From contig JAGVQM010000036.1 in the NCBI GenBank assembly GCA_020051695.1, positions 92,955 to 156,954 of the forward strand: a stretch of DNA of 64,000 bases, written 5' to 3'. Origin of the DNA: Candidatus Zixiibacteriota bacterium (GTDB lineage Bacteria; Zixibacteria; MSB-5A5; WJJR01; JAJRUJ01). The translations under genes were made by a program, and so were the position numbers. Below are positions 35,259 to 43,533 of this stretch, piece by piece. The first letter of the stretch is position 1; the number at the start of each line of letters is the position of its first letter. The notes beneath the pieces were generated by a model. It was given only the letters and a program-made list of their open reading frames with translations, was not told the origin of the DNA and ran no database searches.

Positions 35259-35482
35259 TATTAGTCCGGGGTTGACCAACGACCGCCAAATTTCGCAGGA
35301 TGCTCCTCACCGGCAGGTTTGTTCAATAATCCACCTGCTCTCAAACCCCTTGAAATTCTCCGACTGGTTGAGTATTTTGTTTTCTCCCGCTGGGGAGGGC
35401 GTTGCAGCAGTGCGGTGGCCGCCGGGACTCGGGACTCGCTGGACCCGGCGGGATGAGTAGTAGAGAAGCGGCAACGGCAACG

Positions 35483-36985
35483 ATGAAAATTCCACGGAAA
35501 AACGACCTGCTCAAACTGCAGGAACAGTATAAAACCGACAGAAAGATTGCCGACGCGCTCGGCGGCGTGCCCGAATACCTCGTGGGCTATTGGCGGCGGA
35601 AAAAAGGCATTCCGGTCTACTCCTCCCCCAAATTTACGCAGAAAGAAATTGAGGACGTCTGGCTGCGGCACGGCGATGATTTCAAGGCCGGCCGGGAGTT
35701 AAACCTTTCCAAGGCAGCGTTTTATTCCTGGCGGCGCAAATACGGCATCATTGAGAAACCGGCCCACCTGGTACTGGAACAGCTGGAATTGCGTTTTGGC
35801 GCCGGAGAGGACGCCGGTCCGCTGTTAAACGGCGAACGGTCCAAACACCCCGCGCCGACCACGATTAAGCTCTGGCGGCGGCTGGCGGAAAATTCTCCTA
35901 AAGGCGAACTGCTGCCTGACTGGTTTTTGCGTGACCATAAAGGCACTCCGAGCAACGGCCGGTTGTTTCAACTGTATCTGGGCAACTCCGACCCCGGGAA
36001 ATCAGCCCCGCCGGAAAACATCGATCCGACGATCTCCCGCCCAACAGGATACCATTTTGTATGGGGCGACCGCGATTATGGCCGCGCCGACTGGCAACTG
36101 ATCGAAGGGCGCGTGATCCGGCCCGGTGAGACTGTCTCGGGAGACGCCGCCGACCTTGGCGGGCTGGGCGGCATTTCCGCACTGCACCTGCCGGAATCCA
36201 TGGCGCAGCCCACCGGTGTCTGCAAGGTTGAATTTGCCCGCCAGGCGGGTCCGCGGACGGATGTCGAGGACCGTTTCCTGGATTTCCTGCTGCACCATCC
36301 GCCGGAGGAATGGCGTGGCTGTGTATTGGAATTCGCCGGCGCAATCGTCGAACGGCTGACCATCGATCGCAAAATCAAACTGGCCCAATTGGCTACGCAA
36401 TTCGGCGCCGTGGCGGCGTTATGCCCCTTCGATGATTTGATCCGCAAACATTATCCGCGAAACATGAAAGCCCGGTTTATCAAGGCCTTTCCCGATCGTG
36501 GCGCGGTATACGACAAGGAATTTTTGCTGGAAAGTCGTTTAAAAGACCTGCACGTCGGCCTATATGGCGGCGGCTGGCAGGCAGTGCCCGGCACGCAGGC
36601 CGTGGGGCACTATGTCCACACCATAGTCATCGGTCCGGCTGCCCTCCCCTATGAAATTGCGTATGCCGCCGAAGCGCTGGATGGGCATCGAATCCCGCGA
36701 TCGGTGTCGGTGCTGGTGTTGCCGATTTCCGCCGGCACGGTTTGTGACAGCCAGCGGCACGGGTGGCTTGAACACCTGGTTACGGCCGGGGCCATGGTTG
36801 TCGATCCACGCTTGGCAGGACGGATCGGCCTGCCTGCGCTGTTCGGCGCACCACAGGGCAACGTGTTGTTTACCCGGCCGCCGGAAAACCCGCAAGCCCT
36901 CGCGGCGGCCGGACACCGGTTATGGTTTGCGGGGATACGTACCGCCGCCGCCACGGCGATTCGCGGAAAAATCACCCTGCCCTAA
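35483..36985 (+). CDS. HTH-repeat protein with cysteine-less aconitase/LeuC-like fold
   Basis: A 500-residue protein with two parts. Residues 9-43 and 56-89 are two similar helix-turn-helix-like units, each ending in WRRK-x-GI (Trp37 and Trp83). From about residue 93 the chain follows the aconitase/isopropylmalate dehydratase large subunit. VIRPGETVSGDAADLGGLGG matches the LeuC PGD-x-V-x-GADSHT-x(3)-GALG segment. GCVLEFAGAIVERLTIDRK matches LEF-x-G-x-GIEALSMDDR. HTIVIGPAALPYEIAYAAE matches VFIGSCTNGR-x-EDLR. RIGLPALFGAPQGN matches the PGCGPCLGTHQG segment. LWFAGIRTAAATAIRGKI matches YLASPATAAASAITGEI. The Cys of SCTN and both Cys of the CxxC are absent, as is DSHT, so no 4Fe-4S cluster or aconitase chemistry is expected. 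A regulatory role is inferred. Start uncertain: ATG 35453 is also possible. Confidence 0.75.
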   Translation: MKIPRKNDLLKLQEQYKTDRKIADALGGVPEYLVGYWRRKKGIPVYSSPKFTQKEIEDVWLRHGDDFKAGRELNLSKAAFYSWRRKYGIIEKPAHLVLEQLELRFGAGEDAGPLLNGERSKHPAPTTIKLWRRLAENSPKGELLPDWFLRDHKGTPSNGRLFQLYLGNSDPGKSAPPENIDPTISRPTGYHFVWGDRDYGRADWQLIEGRVIRPGETVSGDAADLGGLGGISALHLPESMAQPTGVCKVEFARQAGPRTDVEDRFLDFLLHHPPEEWRGCVLEFAGAIVERLTIDRKIKLAQLATQFGAVAALCPFDDLIRKHYPRNMKARFIKAFPDRGAVYDKEFLLESRLKDLHVGLYGGGWQAVPGTQAVGHYVHTIVIGPAALPYEIAYAAEALDGHRIPRSVSVLVLPISAGTVCDSQRHGWLEHLVTAGAMVVDPRLAGRIGLPALFGAPQGNVLFTRPPENPQALAAAGHRLWFAGIRTAAATAIRGKITLP

Positions 36986-37017
36986 CCAGTGTTGTTTCCC
37001 CACCCACCTGTCCCAGC

Positions 37018-37047
37018 AAAAAAAACAGGCCCCTGAAAGATCCTGTT
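37018..37047 (-). terminator. Intrinsic terminator of the beta-propeller gene
   Basis: On the minus strand AACAGG and CCTGTT pair around a 12-base loop and run into a tract of T residues (complement of 37018-37025). It lies 32 bases after that gene's stop. Confidence 0.75.
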
Positions 37048-37078
37048 ATGATAAAGCCATCTTCTCCGGAGATTTTAA

Positions 37079-38197
37079 TCAATCATCAATTCGTTGAACC
37101 GGCATTTGCAGAAAATGTGTTTCATGACGAGTTATCACAACCAGCGAACCATCGGCAAGAAACTGCACGGCAGGGATCTGCGCATTCCATTCCTCGTAGT
37201 CCAAATCTTTCTGTAATATAAGCCCGCCGGCATGAGTGTAAATCAGGGCCTGGCCGTGCAGGTGCCGTTGCTCCGGCAGTTGATTTTTTCCGGCATCGAT
37301 ATCCACACCCACGGCGAAATATTTCCCATAATTATCCAGTGCTAATGAGCGGAAATTGGCCTCAGCCGTCACCGGAGTGATCTCACAGATCACACTATCC
37401 CCACCTTTGGCATACACTGCCGCCCGGCGCGGGCCGGCCCAGCCGAAATATGCGCCGTTGGTGGAAACTGCCACCACGCGGACCGACTCGTCTGTGGGAT
37501 AAGCGGCAATGCGTTTGCCCTCGGCGTACACGCGTAACGATCCACCATGCCAGATCGCAATCAGCTTGCCGTCCGCGGATAAATCATATACTGAACCCTT
37601 GCCGAAGGCCGCGGCTGCTTTGCCCTCAGAAGTATACGCCAATACGCCCTCCCGGGCGGTGGCAAACACGAACGTAGATCCATCCGCCGAAAACCGTCCC
37701 CCCTGATAAAACTCCACCGAAGGCGAGGCGATTTCCCTGCCCTGACGGTCGTAGAAATGGAGCGTTGATTCGGGAAGGCCTTCGACGCCTTCCAGCCCGA
37801 CAACGGCATTACCGGCGGGCGAAACAACCACGGACGAGAATTTCGGCTGTTCGATACGGTACAATTGATTCCCGGCCAGATCGCTCAGCTCAAAAGCCAC
37901 AGGGGTCAGTGTGGTCGGCGCATTATCGTTGTAACGCAGGATCCCAATTACATCTCCCCCGCCGACAGGGAAAGAAATCAATTCATTGCCGCGCAAGTCG
38001 CGGCCGGCAATGGTTTTTCCTGTCTGGTCGAAAAACTGCAGTTTCCGCTTTTCAGCGGTGACCGATTGGCCCGCCGGCCCAACCATAATACGTGCCGTGG
38101 GCTCGTAAGCCAATTGCCGATCGGCGCCCACACCAAGAGAAAACCAGCAGGTGACGGCCACTCCTGCCACCACGCGGCTAATCCATGCTCTGTTCAT
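37079..38197 (-). CDS. Exported beta-propeller-like protein
   Basis: A 372-residue protein with a signal peptide (VAGVAVTCWFSLGVGA, cleavage near residue 25). The body is a series of about six to seven short blade-like units of the form x-hh-SADG/PAGN-x-hhhh-x(n)-hhhYD-x-G, such as VVVSPAGNAVVGL, GRFSADGSTFVFAT, VYDLSADGKLIAIW and VAVSTNGAYFGWA. This is the WD40/YVTN-like propeller pattern, usually a protein interaction scaffold. ATG 38197 follows GGTGGAG at eight bases. No catalytic residues or family recognised. It has its own terminator. Confidence 0.75.
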   Translation of the reverse strand: MNRAWISRVVAGVAVTCWFSLGVGADRQLAYEPTARIMVGPAGQSVTAEKRKLQFFDQTGKTIAGRDLRGNELISFPVGGGDVIGILRYNDNAPTTLTPVAFELSDLAGNQLYRIEQPKFSSVVVSPAGNAVVGLEGVEGLPESTLHFYDRQGREIASPSVEFYQGGRFSADGSTFVFATAREGVLAYTSEGKAAAAFGKGSVYDLSADGKLIAIWHGGSLRVYAEGKRIAAYPTDESVRVVAVSTNGAYFGWAGPRRAAVYAKGGDSVICEITPVTAEANFRSLALDNYGKYFAVGVDIDAGKNQLPEQRHLHGQALIYTHAGGLILQKDLDYEEWNAQIPAVQFLADGSLVVITRHETHFLQMPVQRIDD

Positions 38198-38381
38198 TGA
38201 ATATTCTCCACCTGATTGTCGCCTTTTCAACAAAATCACCCCTCATACTCGTTATCGGCCGCATCCGGCTTTTACATACGTCTTACACACTGCAGACATT
38301 TCGGATTAAATCGCCCCGCGCCCCAATTCCCCCGCTCAATTCCTCTCCCTGGGGCTCCAATGCGGTATATCCCCTGTGCCC

Positions 38382-38421
38382 AAAAAACGAATCCCCGCCG
38401 CCCGTGTCAAGGGCGATGGGG
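38382..38421 (-). terminator. Terminator-like hairpin of the RNase H-like gene
   Basis: On the minus strand CCCC-AT-CGCCC pairs with GGGCG-G-CGGGG and is followed by ATTCG and six T residues. It begins 38 bases after the stop of the RNase H-like gene. The stem has a small asymmetric bulge. Confidence 0.6.
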
Positions 38422-38458
38422 ACTGCAGCGTCTACAGAAATTCGAGACCGACGACTTG

Positions 38459-38941
38459 TCAGATGCCGAAGTGCCGCCCGCGCTTAAGTTCGGTGGCTTG
38501 TTTTTTCGGCTTGGGTGCGTCGGTAAGGCGGGTGTTGATCGGCGGTGCGGATTTTAACGGCGGCAGGTGGTAAATCCCCTCAAAGGCGGAATTGTCTTTT
38601 TGCGGGATCCAGAATACGGAAAAATTCAATTTTTTGCGAAAATGTTTAACGGTCGGGAGGTAGCGGTCGGCCAACGAGGTCGTCGGCGCCCTGCCGGAAA
38701 CCTGGTAGACCATCGCGGCGGCATCCGACAGGATGTCCAGCCGGGAGCCGTCAAACACCTTGGGGTTTTGTTCCACAAAACGCAGGAAGGTCAACAGCGA
38801 CATATACTCGCATTCCGTCTGGCTGCCGACAAATCCGCCTTTGAACGAAAGACCGATATCGGGCACGGCAAACGCGACGATACCCCGGCACCGGCGGGCG
38901 CTGTCCTGATCAAGGTTGGAACCGTACACGAAGCACTGCAT
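38459..38941 (-). CDS. RNase H-like fold protein, probably catalytically impaired
   Basis: A 160-residue protein whose pattern follows bacterial type I RNase H / RNase H-like domains. CFVYGSNL stands at the first strand (family FVDGS). SQTECEYMSLLTFLRF is the TNNEAEY helix with Glu45. LDILSDAAAMVYQVSG is the LEIYSDS strand with Asp73. FSVFWIPQKDNSAFEG is the V-x-WVPR-x-EN-x-EAD end. The first catalytic Asp is Tyr6 here, and the last Asp is missing, so two of four metal-binding acidic residues are absent. It may bind nucleic acid without cutting, or be a nuclease of altered type. ATG 38941 has GGAGG 11 bases upstream. The 40-residue Lys/Pro/Arg tail is unusual for the family. Confidence 0.65.
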   Translation of the reverse strand: MQCFVYGSNLDQDSARRCRGIVAFAVPDIGLSFKGGFVGSQTECEYMSLLTFLRFVEQNPKVFDGSRLDILSDAAAMVYQVSGRAPTTSLADRYLPTVKHFRKKLNFSVFWIPQKDNSAFEGIYHLPPLKSAPPINTRLTDAPKPKKQATELKRGRHFGI

Positions 38942-39156
38942 CAGCTTTTCCACCTCCGTTTGTCTGGTGGGGCAAAAAGCAAACCCAGTGCCGCGAGTCC
39001 CGCGGCGGTCAAATCAGCGTGACAACTCACCGCAATGATTGTAATATTTTGATTATCACAGACTTCGCGGGTGACTTACCGGAAAACCGATAATGGTGGG
39101 CAACTGCGAGACGACATTTGTGATGCAAGCTATTGCAACTAGCCTGCAAGCGGGCA

Positions 39157-39594
39157 TCAACAGGGGTCGAGACTTTTTTCCAGCTCGGCCCTGAATTCGC
39201 CGGAGACCTGCAGGTATTTTCCGGTGGCGGTGGCGACGATTTCGCCGTCTGCGCGCCGGGCCTCCCCTGTAGTGGAAAAAAAACGGCCGCGTTTTTCGAC
39301 GACTTTGCCGGTAAGAGTGAGCCGCTCGCCGGTGTAAACGGGCTTTTTGTAGCGTACGGTCATTTCGGCCGTAACCGCGACGACATCCAGCGCATACACG
39401 GCTTTGATCATGATTTCATCGAGCAGACTGGCGGTTATGCCGCCATGCAGGATACCGTGGTAGCCCTGAAATTGTTCCTGCGCGACATATTCCCCGACCG
39501 CATGGGTCTCATCGGCATAGAATTTGACTTGCAGGCCGATTTCGTTTTTATCCCCGCAGACAAAACATTTTGAATATTTGGCGACTTCTTTCAT
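39157..39594 (-). CDS. Hot-dog-fold thioesterase (PaaI-like)
   Basis: A 145-residue protein of the hot-dog superfamily: GYHGILHGGITASLLDEIMI carries the HGG and the catalytic acidic residue of the central helix, followed by the strands EMTVRYKKPVYTGERLTLTGKVVEKRGR. Two N-terminal cysteines (CFVCG) match a Zn-ribbon-like start seen in some acyl-CoA thioesterase-like proteins of this type. Likely acyl-CoA hydrolysis, substrate unknown. GGGGGAGG lies right before ATG 39594. The open frame continues upstream into the IS-like repeat region, but the fold starts here. Confidence 0.85.
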   Translation of the reverse strand: MKEVAKYSKCFVCGDKNEIGLQVKFYADETHAVGEYVAQEQFQGYHGILHGGITASLLDEIMIKAVYALDVVAVTAEMTVRYKKPVYTGERLTLTGKVVEKRGRFFSTTGEARRADGEIVATATGKYLQVSGEFRAELEKSLDPC

Positions 39595-39675
39595 GACCTC
39601 CCCCAATGTCGGCGAAATGATACGAATCGGACCGCCACAAGGCAAGCGGGGGGATGATGCGGCATCGACGGTATA

Positions 39676-39758
39676 AACCGGGCAGATAGGTAACACGATA
39701 GACCGGGCACATGGGTAACAGGTGTCCCCGGTTTAATCTGTTACCTATGTGCACGGTT
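39676..39758. repeat. IS-like multiple terminal repeats without a transposase
   Basis: Three copies of a 21-bp unit occur: AACCGGGCAGATAGGTAACAC (39676-39696) and GACCGGGCACATGGGTAACA+G (39701-39721) in direct order, and an inverted AACCGTGCACATAGGTAACAG (39738-39758). A partial fourth unit, AACCGGGGACACC on the minus strand, overlaps 39721-39733. The units repeat about every 25-26 bp and point toward each other. This pattern of spaced transposase-binding units resembles the ends of IS481-type elements. No transposase is nearby, so it is a relic or a non-autonomous element. Confidence 0.6.
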
Positions 39759-39788
39759 GTACAAGCTCAACAGAAGCCGGCGCCCCGT

Positions 39789-40469
39789 TTATGACCGCCT
39801 GCGCCGGTTACGCCAGACCAGTCGGATGAAACGCCAGGAGTCGGCCAATGGATTGATATATGAGGCGCCGCCGGTGTAGATCGTCTGGATCGGCACTTCG
39901 CCGATACGGAAACCCCGGCGCCCGGCTTTAATCAGGATTTCGGATTCCAGGTCATACCCCCCGGTGGCAAAATTCATAGTGTGCCAGAGTGCAGTCGCAA
40001 TCATTCGGTACCCCGACTGGGAATCGGTGATGTGCTGCCCGGTCATGCGCGAGATAACCCAGGAGGTCAGTTTGTTCGTGGCCCAGCGGGCGGGCGGCAT
40101 CACCGCCAGAGCGATACGCCGCGCGCCGACAAGCAAATCATATTTGCCGGTCCGGTATGCGGCAATAAAATCCGGGAGCGATTCCGGGGCGTGCTGTAAA
40201 TCGGCATCGAGCGTGATGACCGCCTCGTATCCATGTTCTTTGGCGTAAGCAAAGCCGGTTTTCAAGGCCTCGCCCTTGCCACGGTTGTGTTCATGGGTCA
40301 GCGTCAGCACTTCGAGGCGCCGCAGGACATCAGCCGTGTTATCGCGGGAACCGTCATTGACGACAACAATGGGTAACTCCGGGGTAACCTTGCGGCAGCG
40401 AGAGATTAATTCGGGGAGGGTCTCCACGGCATTGTACGCCGGGATCAACAGCATCAGGGAGGCGTCCAT
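39789..40469 (-). CDS. Family 2 glycosyltransferase
   Basis: A 226-residue GT2 enzyme of the dolichyl-phosphate-mannose-synthase-like group. It opens with MLLIPAYNAVETLPELI, then VVVNDGSRDNT (nucleotide-sugar-binding Asp), HNRGKGEAL, the DXD-like metal site LDADLQHAPE, and QSGYRMI, the acceptor-side motif of the family. There is no C-terminal membrane domain, so it is the soluble, membrane-associated type that loads sugar on a lipid carrier. ATG 40469 follows GGGGA; an upstream GTG at 40505 is possible. No glycan cluster surrounds it. Confidence 0.92.
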   Translation of the reverse strand: MDASLMLLIPAYNAVETLPELISRCRKVTPELPIVVVNDGSRDNTADVLRRLEVLTLTHEHNRGKGEALKTGFAYAKEHGYEAVITLDADLQHAPESLPDFIAAYRTGKYDLLVGARRIALAVMPPARWATNKLTSWVISRMTGQHITDSQSGYRMIATALWHTMNFATGGYDLESEILIKAGRRGFRIGEVPIQTIYTGGASYINPLADSWRFIRLVWRNRRRRS

Positions 40470-40535
40470 CCTAATCCCCACGTACCGCGACACCGGGTAT
40501 TTCACCCCAACGGGTGATAAGCCGGACCGGTCGGC

Positions 40536-41072
40536 TCAAATCGGGCCACAGACATAGCGCCACATCGTCTCGATCTCGGTGACGTACTCCGATTTTTCGT
40601 AGGTCCAGTCGCGGTCGGTCTGCCGGGAGAAATCGGCCAGCAGGCGGTCGTAAAACTTTTCGGCGCGCCGATTATTTTGTTTGCAGTTCCACACCAAAAT
40701 CTCACCGCGCTGCCGAAAATCCTGCAACAGGAAGTTCATCACCGAGGAGCCGATTTGCCGGCCACGGAAGGGCCGAAAGACACAAAATTCAGCCAGATGG
40801 ATGGGCGGCGGGACGGTGGGCCATTCGCCGGGGCCCAGATTGCGGAACAGGGCAAATCCGACTTTGCCGCCGCCGATAATAATCCAGAACGCTGTCCGCC
40901 CCGGAGTACCGTCCCAGTAGTTCTCCCATGAAGGATAGTCAAACGGCATGCCCGCCGGGATATTTCGTCCGTCCAGCGCGGCCAGTTCGCGCAGGTATTC
41001 CTGAAAGATCTGCGCAATTTCCGCCTCTTCGGCGGGAGCAACATCCACCAGTTCGATTTCTGCGATAGCCAT
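40536..41072 (-). CDS. GNAT-family N-acetyltransferase
   Basis: A 178-residue acetyltransferase-like protein. Acetyl-CoA binding motif A is FCVFRPFRGRQIGSSVMNFLL (R-x(2)-G-x-G/S variant), preceded by the beta4 strand IHLAEF and followed by NNRRAEKFYDRLL at the usual beta5 position. Substrate unknown. A TATACT hexamer ends five bases before the ATG and no ribosome site is seen, so it is probably leaderless. It lies upstream of the GT2 gene on the same strand with 66 bases between them. Confidence 0.85.
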   Translation of the reverse strand: MAIAEIELVDVAPAEEAEIAQIFQEYLRELAALDGRNIPAGMPFDYPSWENYWDGTPGRTAFWIIIGGGKVGFALFRNLGPGEWPTVPPPIHLAEFCVFRPFRGRQIGSSVMNFLLQDFRQRGEILVWNCKQNNRRAEKFYDRLLADFSRQTDRDWTYEKSEYVTEIETMWRYVCGPI

Positions 41073-41174
41073 GCCGGAGTATACTAAACATCACCAAACC
41101 GCCAAAGAAAAATCGGCGACCTGCACACACGCCGCACGAGATGATGTACGTCACACATCAATTTCCGGGGAAAA

Positions 41175-41252
41175 TGGTCGGGGCGAGCCGATTTGAACGG
41201 CCGACCTCTCGCACCCCAAGCGAGTGCGCTACCCAGGCTGCGCTACGCCCCG
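41175..41252 (-). tRNA. tRNA-Pro (anticodon GGG)
   Basis: The minus strand folds as a complete tRNA. The acceptor arm is CGGGGCG/CGCCCCG with discriminator A and encoded CCA (complement of 41175-41177). The D-arm is GCGC/GCGC. The anticodon stem CTCGC/GCGAG has loop TTGGGGT, giving anticodon GGG. The T-arm has loop TTCAAAT. It lies between the GNAT gene and the MerR gene. Confidence 0.97.
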
Positions 41253-41318
41253 AGGCAAATGCTGCAGGTCTTTCTGCGAACCTGCACGCCCCAGTTAAAC
41301 AGGGCGGCAGGTGAAAAA

Positions 41319-41750
41319 TCAAGCGAAAAGTGTAATAAGTTCCTCCACCTCCCGGCGCAGTTCGCCGAGTTCATTACGGATATGCCGGGCCTCCTCGGCG
41401 CTCAACGGACCGGCGGCAACCGTCTCGGCAGTCTCCTTGTGCAGAGTGGTCCGTTCGTCTTTCAATTTTTGCCGTGCCCCGAATATGGTAAACCCCTCTT
41501 TATACAGCAGTTCTTTGATGCGCCGGAGGAGTTCGATATCCTTTTTCTGGTAGGTCCGGTTGCCCGCCCGGTTCTTCTTGGGTTTAAGCGAGGGGAATTC
41601 CTTTTCCCAGAACCGCAAAACATAGGGCTTGATATCGATCATGTCGGCCACATCAGAGATCGAGTAATACAATCTCTCGGGCGGCCGCGTCAGTTTAATG
41701 CGTCGGACACCCCGTTTCTGCCGGGGACTATCAGCCCCTTGTTCAGTCAT
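41319..41750 (-). CDS. MerR-family transcriptional regulator
   Basis: A 143-residue regulator. The MerR winged helix-turn-helix is YSISDVADMIDIKPYVLRFWEKEFPSLKP, followed by RTYQKKDIELLRRIKELLYKEGFTIFGARQKL. The C-terminal part is a coiled coil (EEARHIRNELGELRREVEELI), with no ligand-binding cysteines. This short form without an effector domain is common in delta-proteobacteria and FCB genomes. Its target is unknown. It is downstream of gpsA on the same strand and followed by tRNA-Pro. Confidence 0.92.
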   Translation of the reverse strand: MTEQGADSPRQKRGVRRIKLTRPPERLYYSISDVADMIDIKPYVLRFWEKEFPSLKPKKNRAGNRTYQKKDIELLRRIKELLYKEGFTIFGARQKLKDERTTLHKETAETVAAGPLSAEEARHIRNELGELRREVEELITLFA

Positions 41751-41801
41751 AAGTGTGCCCTCTCTTCCACTTCCATAAACTTTGAACCCGTAAACCCTCC
41801 C

Positions 41802-42824
41802 TCACCCCCATGTTTCCGGTTTCAATTCCCGGGTCATCAGATCGGCCAGCGCGCGCGCCGGGGATTTATCCTCGAACAATACCCGATACACTTCCTGCGC
41901 GATCGGCATTTCCACGTCGAATTTATCGGCCAGCCGCACCGCCGCCTCGGCGGTCTTAACCCCTTCGGCGACCATTTCCATCCCGGCCAAAACATCGGTC
42001 AAGGTCCGCCCGCGGCCAATCTGTTCACCGACATACCGGTTGCGTGAATGCCGGGAGATACAAGTCGTGATCAAATCGCCAATCCCCGATAAGCCGGCAA
42101 AGGTCGCGGCTTGCGCTCCCATTTTTTCGCCAAGCCGGGCAATTTCGGCCAGCCCCCTGGTCAGTAGGGCGCCTTTCGTATTATCACCCAGCCGAAGCCC
42201 GTCGATGATCCCCGAGGCGATGGCAATCACGTTTTTCAGTGAACCGGCCAGTTCGACGCCGATAATATCATCGTTGGTGTACACGCGCAGATAATCGGTG
42301 GCCAGCATTTCCTGTACCGTCTGAGCGGCCCGCTGGGATGGCGACGCCGCAACAACGGTCGTCGGCATCTGCCGGGCAACTTCCTCGGCGTGGGACGGCC
42401 CCGAGACAGTGACCACACGCGCCAGGCAGGCGCTGCCTAATTCGCTTTCCAAGACCTCGGACAGCCGCATCAGGGAAGAGACCTCGATGCCCTTGGAAAA
42501 ATTCACAACCAGCGGCAGGTCCGTGCCCAATGCCGAAAGCCGCTCGGCCACACCGCGCATGGTATGCGAGGGGACAATCACGCACACAGCATCGGCGTCG
42601 GAGACCGCCGCCCCCAGGTCGCTGGTCACTTCGATTTCGGTGGGAAGCCGGATGCCCGGGAGTTTTCCGGGCAGTTCGCGGGTGGCATGCAGTCGGGATG
42701 CGGCATCACGGTCAAATTCCCATAAGACCGGCGTCAATCCTCGATCGAACAGTACTCGCGATATGGCCAGGCCCCATCCGCCCGCGCCCAGCACAGCAAC
42801 CTTCTGATTGGTATAAGAACGCAA
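41802..42824 (-). CDS. gpsA: NAD(P)-dependent glycerol-3-phosphate dehydrogenase
   Basis: A 340-residue enzyme making sn-glycerol 3-phosphate for phospholipids. The dinucleotide site is VAVLGAGGWGLAIS. SGPSHAEEVARQMPTTVV and ELAGSLKNVIAIASGI (catalytic Lys) mark the family, with GDNTKGALLTRGLAEI and SGIGDLITTC after. Start is TTG 42824, with an AGGT ribosome-site patch six bases upstream. It is downstream of plsY, which uses its product; the pair supplies lysophosphatidate. Confidence 0.97.
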   Translation of the reverse strand: MRSYTNQKVAVLGAGGWGLAISRVLFDRGLTPVLWEFDRDAASRLHATRELPGKLPGIRLPTEIEVTSDLGAAVSDADAVCVIVPSHTMRGVAERLSALGTDLPLVVNFSKGIEVSSLMRLSEVLESELGSACLARVVTVSGPSHAEEVARQMPTTVVAASPSQRAAQTVQEMLATDYLRVYTNDDIIGVELAGSLKNVIAIASGIIDGLRLGDNTKGALLTRGLAEIARLGEKMGAQAATFAGLSGIGDLITTCISRHSRNRYVGEQIGRGRTLTDVLAGMEMVAEGVKTAEAAVRLADKFDVEMPIAQEVYRVLFEDKSPARALADLMTRELKPETWG

Positions 42825-42891
42825 AAACGACCTACCCCGGTTACCAAAGGTGACGGGTGAGCGTCGGCCTTTACCCTCTTTTTCGGCCGAA

Positions 42892-43524
42892 CTAACTTCT
42901 TGGCCTTTTAAACGTTGGCTCGATCCCCGCCAGCAAACGTTTGATGTTCGACCGATGTGTTATTAATACCAGAATCAACAACAAAATGCAAGTTAAAACC
43001 AATTCTTCGCGAACAACGCCGCCCAAGACGATTTTTTTTAACAGGACGATCACATTCAATGCCAGGGTCGCGATTATCGACCCCAGGGATACAATCCGAA
43101 ACGCGGCAAACACCACGGCAAACACCAAAACCGCGAGGCCGGCCTCGAGGGGCATCAGGGCAAGCATAACACCAAGCCCGGCAAGCACACCTTTCCCCCC
43201 GCGAAACGCGGCAAAAACAGTAAATACATGCCCAAATATGGCAGCCAAGCCAAAGACAATCTGCACGTACAACACATCCAGACCGGTGGCGGCGGCAGCA
43301 GGCGGAGCCAGCAGATATGGAGGGATAAATCCCTTGACCAGATCGGCCAAACCGACCAGCACTCCCCAGCGCGCCCCCAGAACTCGGAAAGTGTTGGTGG
43401 CGCCCATGTTACCTGAACCATGGGCGCGGATATCTATCCCGCGTGCCAAGCGGCCGGCAACCAGCGCCGAAGGTATGGCTCCCAGCAAGTAGGAAAGGAC
43501 CAATAATCCCGCAACGGACATCAT
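42892..43524 (-). CDS. plsY: Glycerol-3-phosphate acyltransferase PlsY
   Basis: A 210-residue membrane enzyme that transfers acyl from acyl-phosphate to glycerol 3-phosphate. The three conserved cytoplasmic motifs are present: GSGNMGATN, GHVFTVFAAFRGGKGV and HRSNIKRLL. Five or more helices are predicted. It is nine bases downstream of the CPA2 antiporter gene and 67 bases upstream of gpsA, all on the minus strand. Confidence 0.96.
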   Translation of the reverse strand: MMSVAGLLVLSYLLGAIPSALVAGRLARGIDIRAHGSGNMGATNTFRVLGARWGVLVGLADLVKGFIPPYLLAPPAAAATGLDVLYVQIVFGLAAIFGHVFTVFAAFRGGKGVLAGLGVMLALMPLEAGLAVLVFAVVFAAFRIVSLGSIIATLALNVIVLLKKIVLGGVVREELVLTCILLLILVLITHRSNIKRLLAGIEPTFKRPRS

Positions 43525-43533
43525 GAGGGTACG

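Larger units (their letters stand above)
35079..35482. other. 404-base gap rich in palindromes
   Basis: No supported gene. It holds a 10-bp hairpin after the CxxC gene, a REP-like nested palindrome at 35181-35258 and an 8-bp GC hairpin (CCGCCGGG 35419-35426 with CCCGGCGG 35444-35451) just before the HTH-aconitase gene. Confidence 0.6.

Noticed and set aside
35402..35425. CAGTGC within GCAGTGCGG before the HTH-aconitase gene, resembling the iron-responsive element loop
   Set aside because: A six-base match alone is expected by chance, and the surrounding bases do not form the bulged stem of an IRE.
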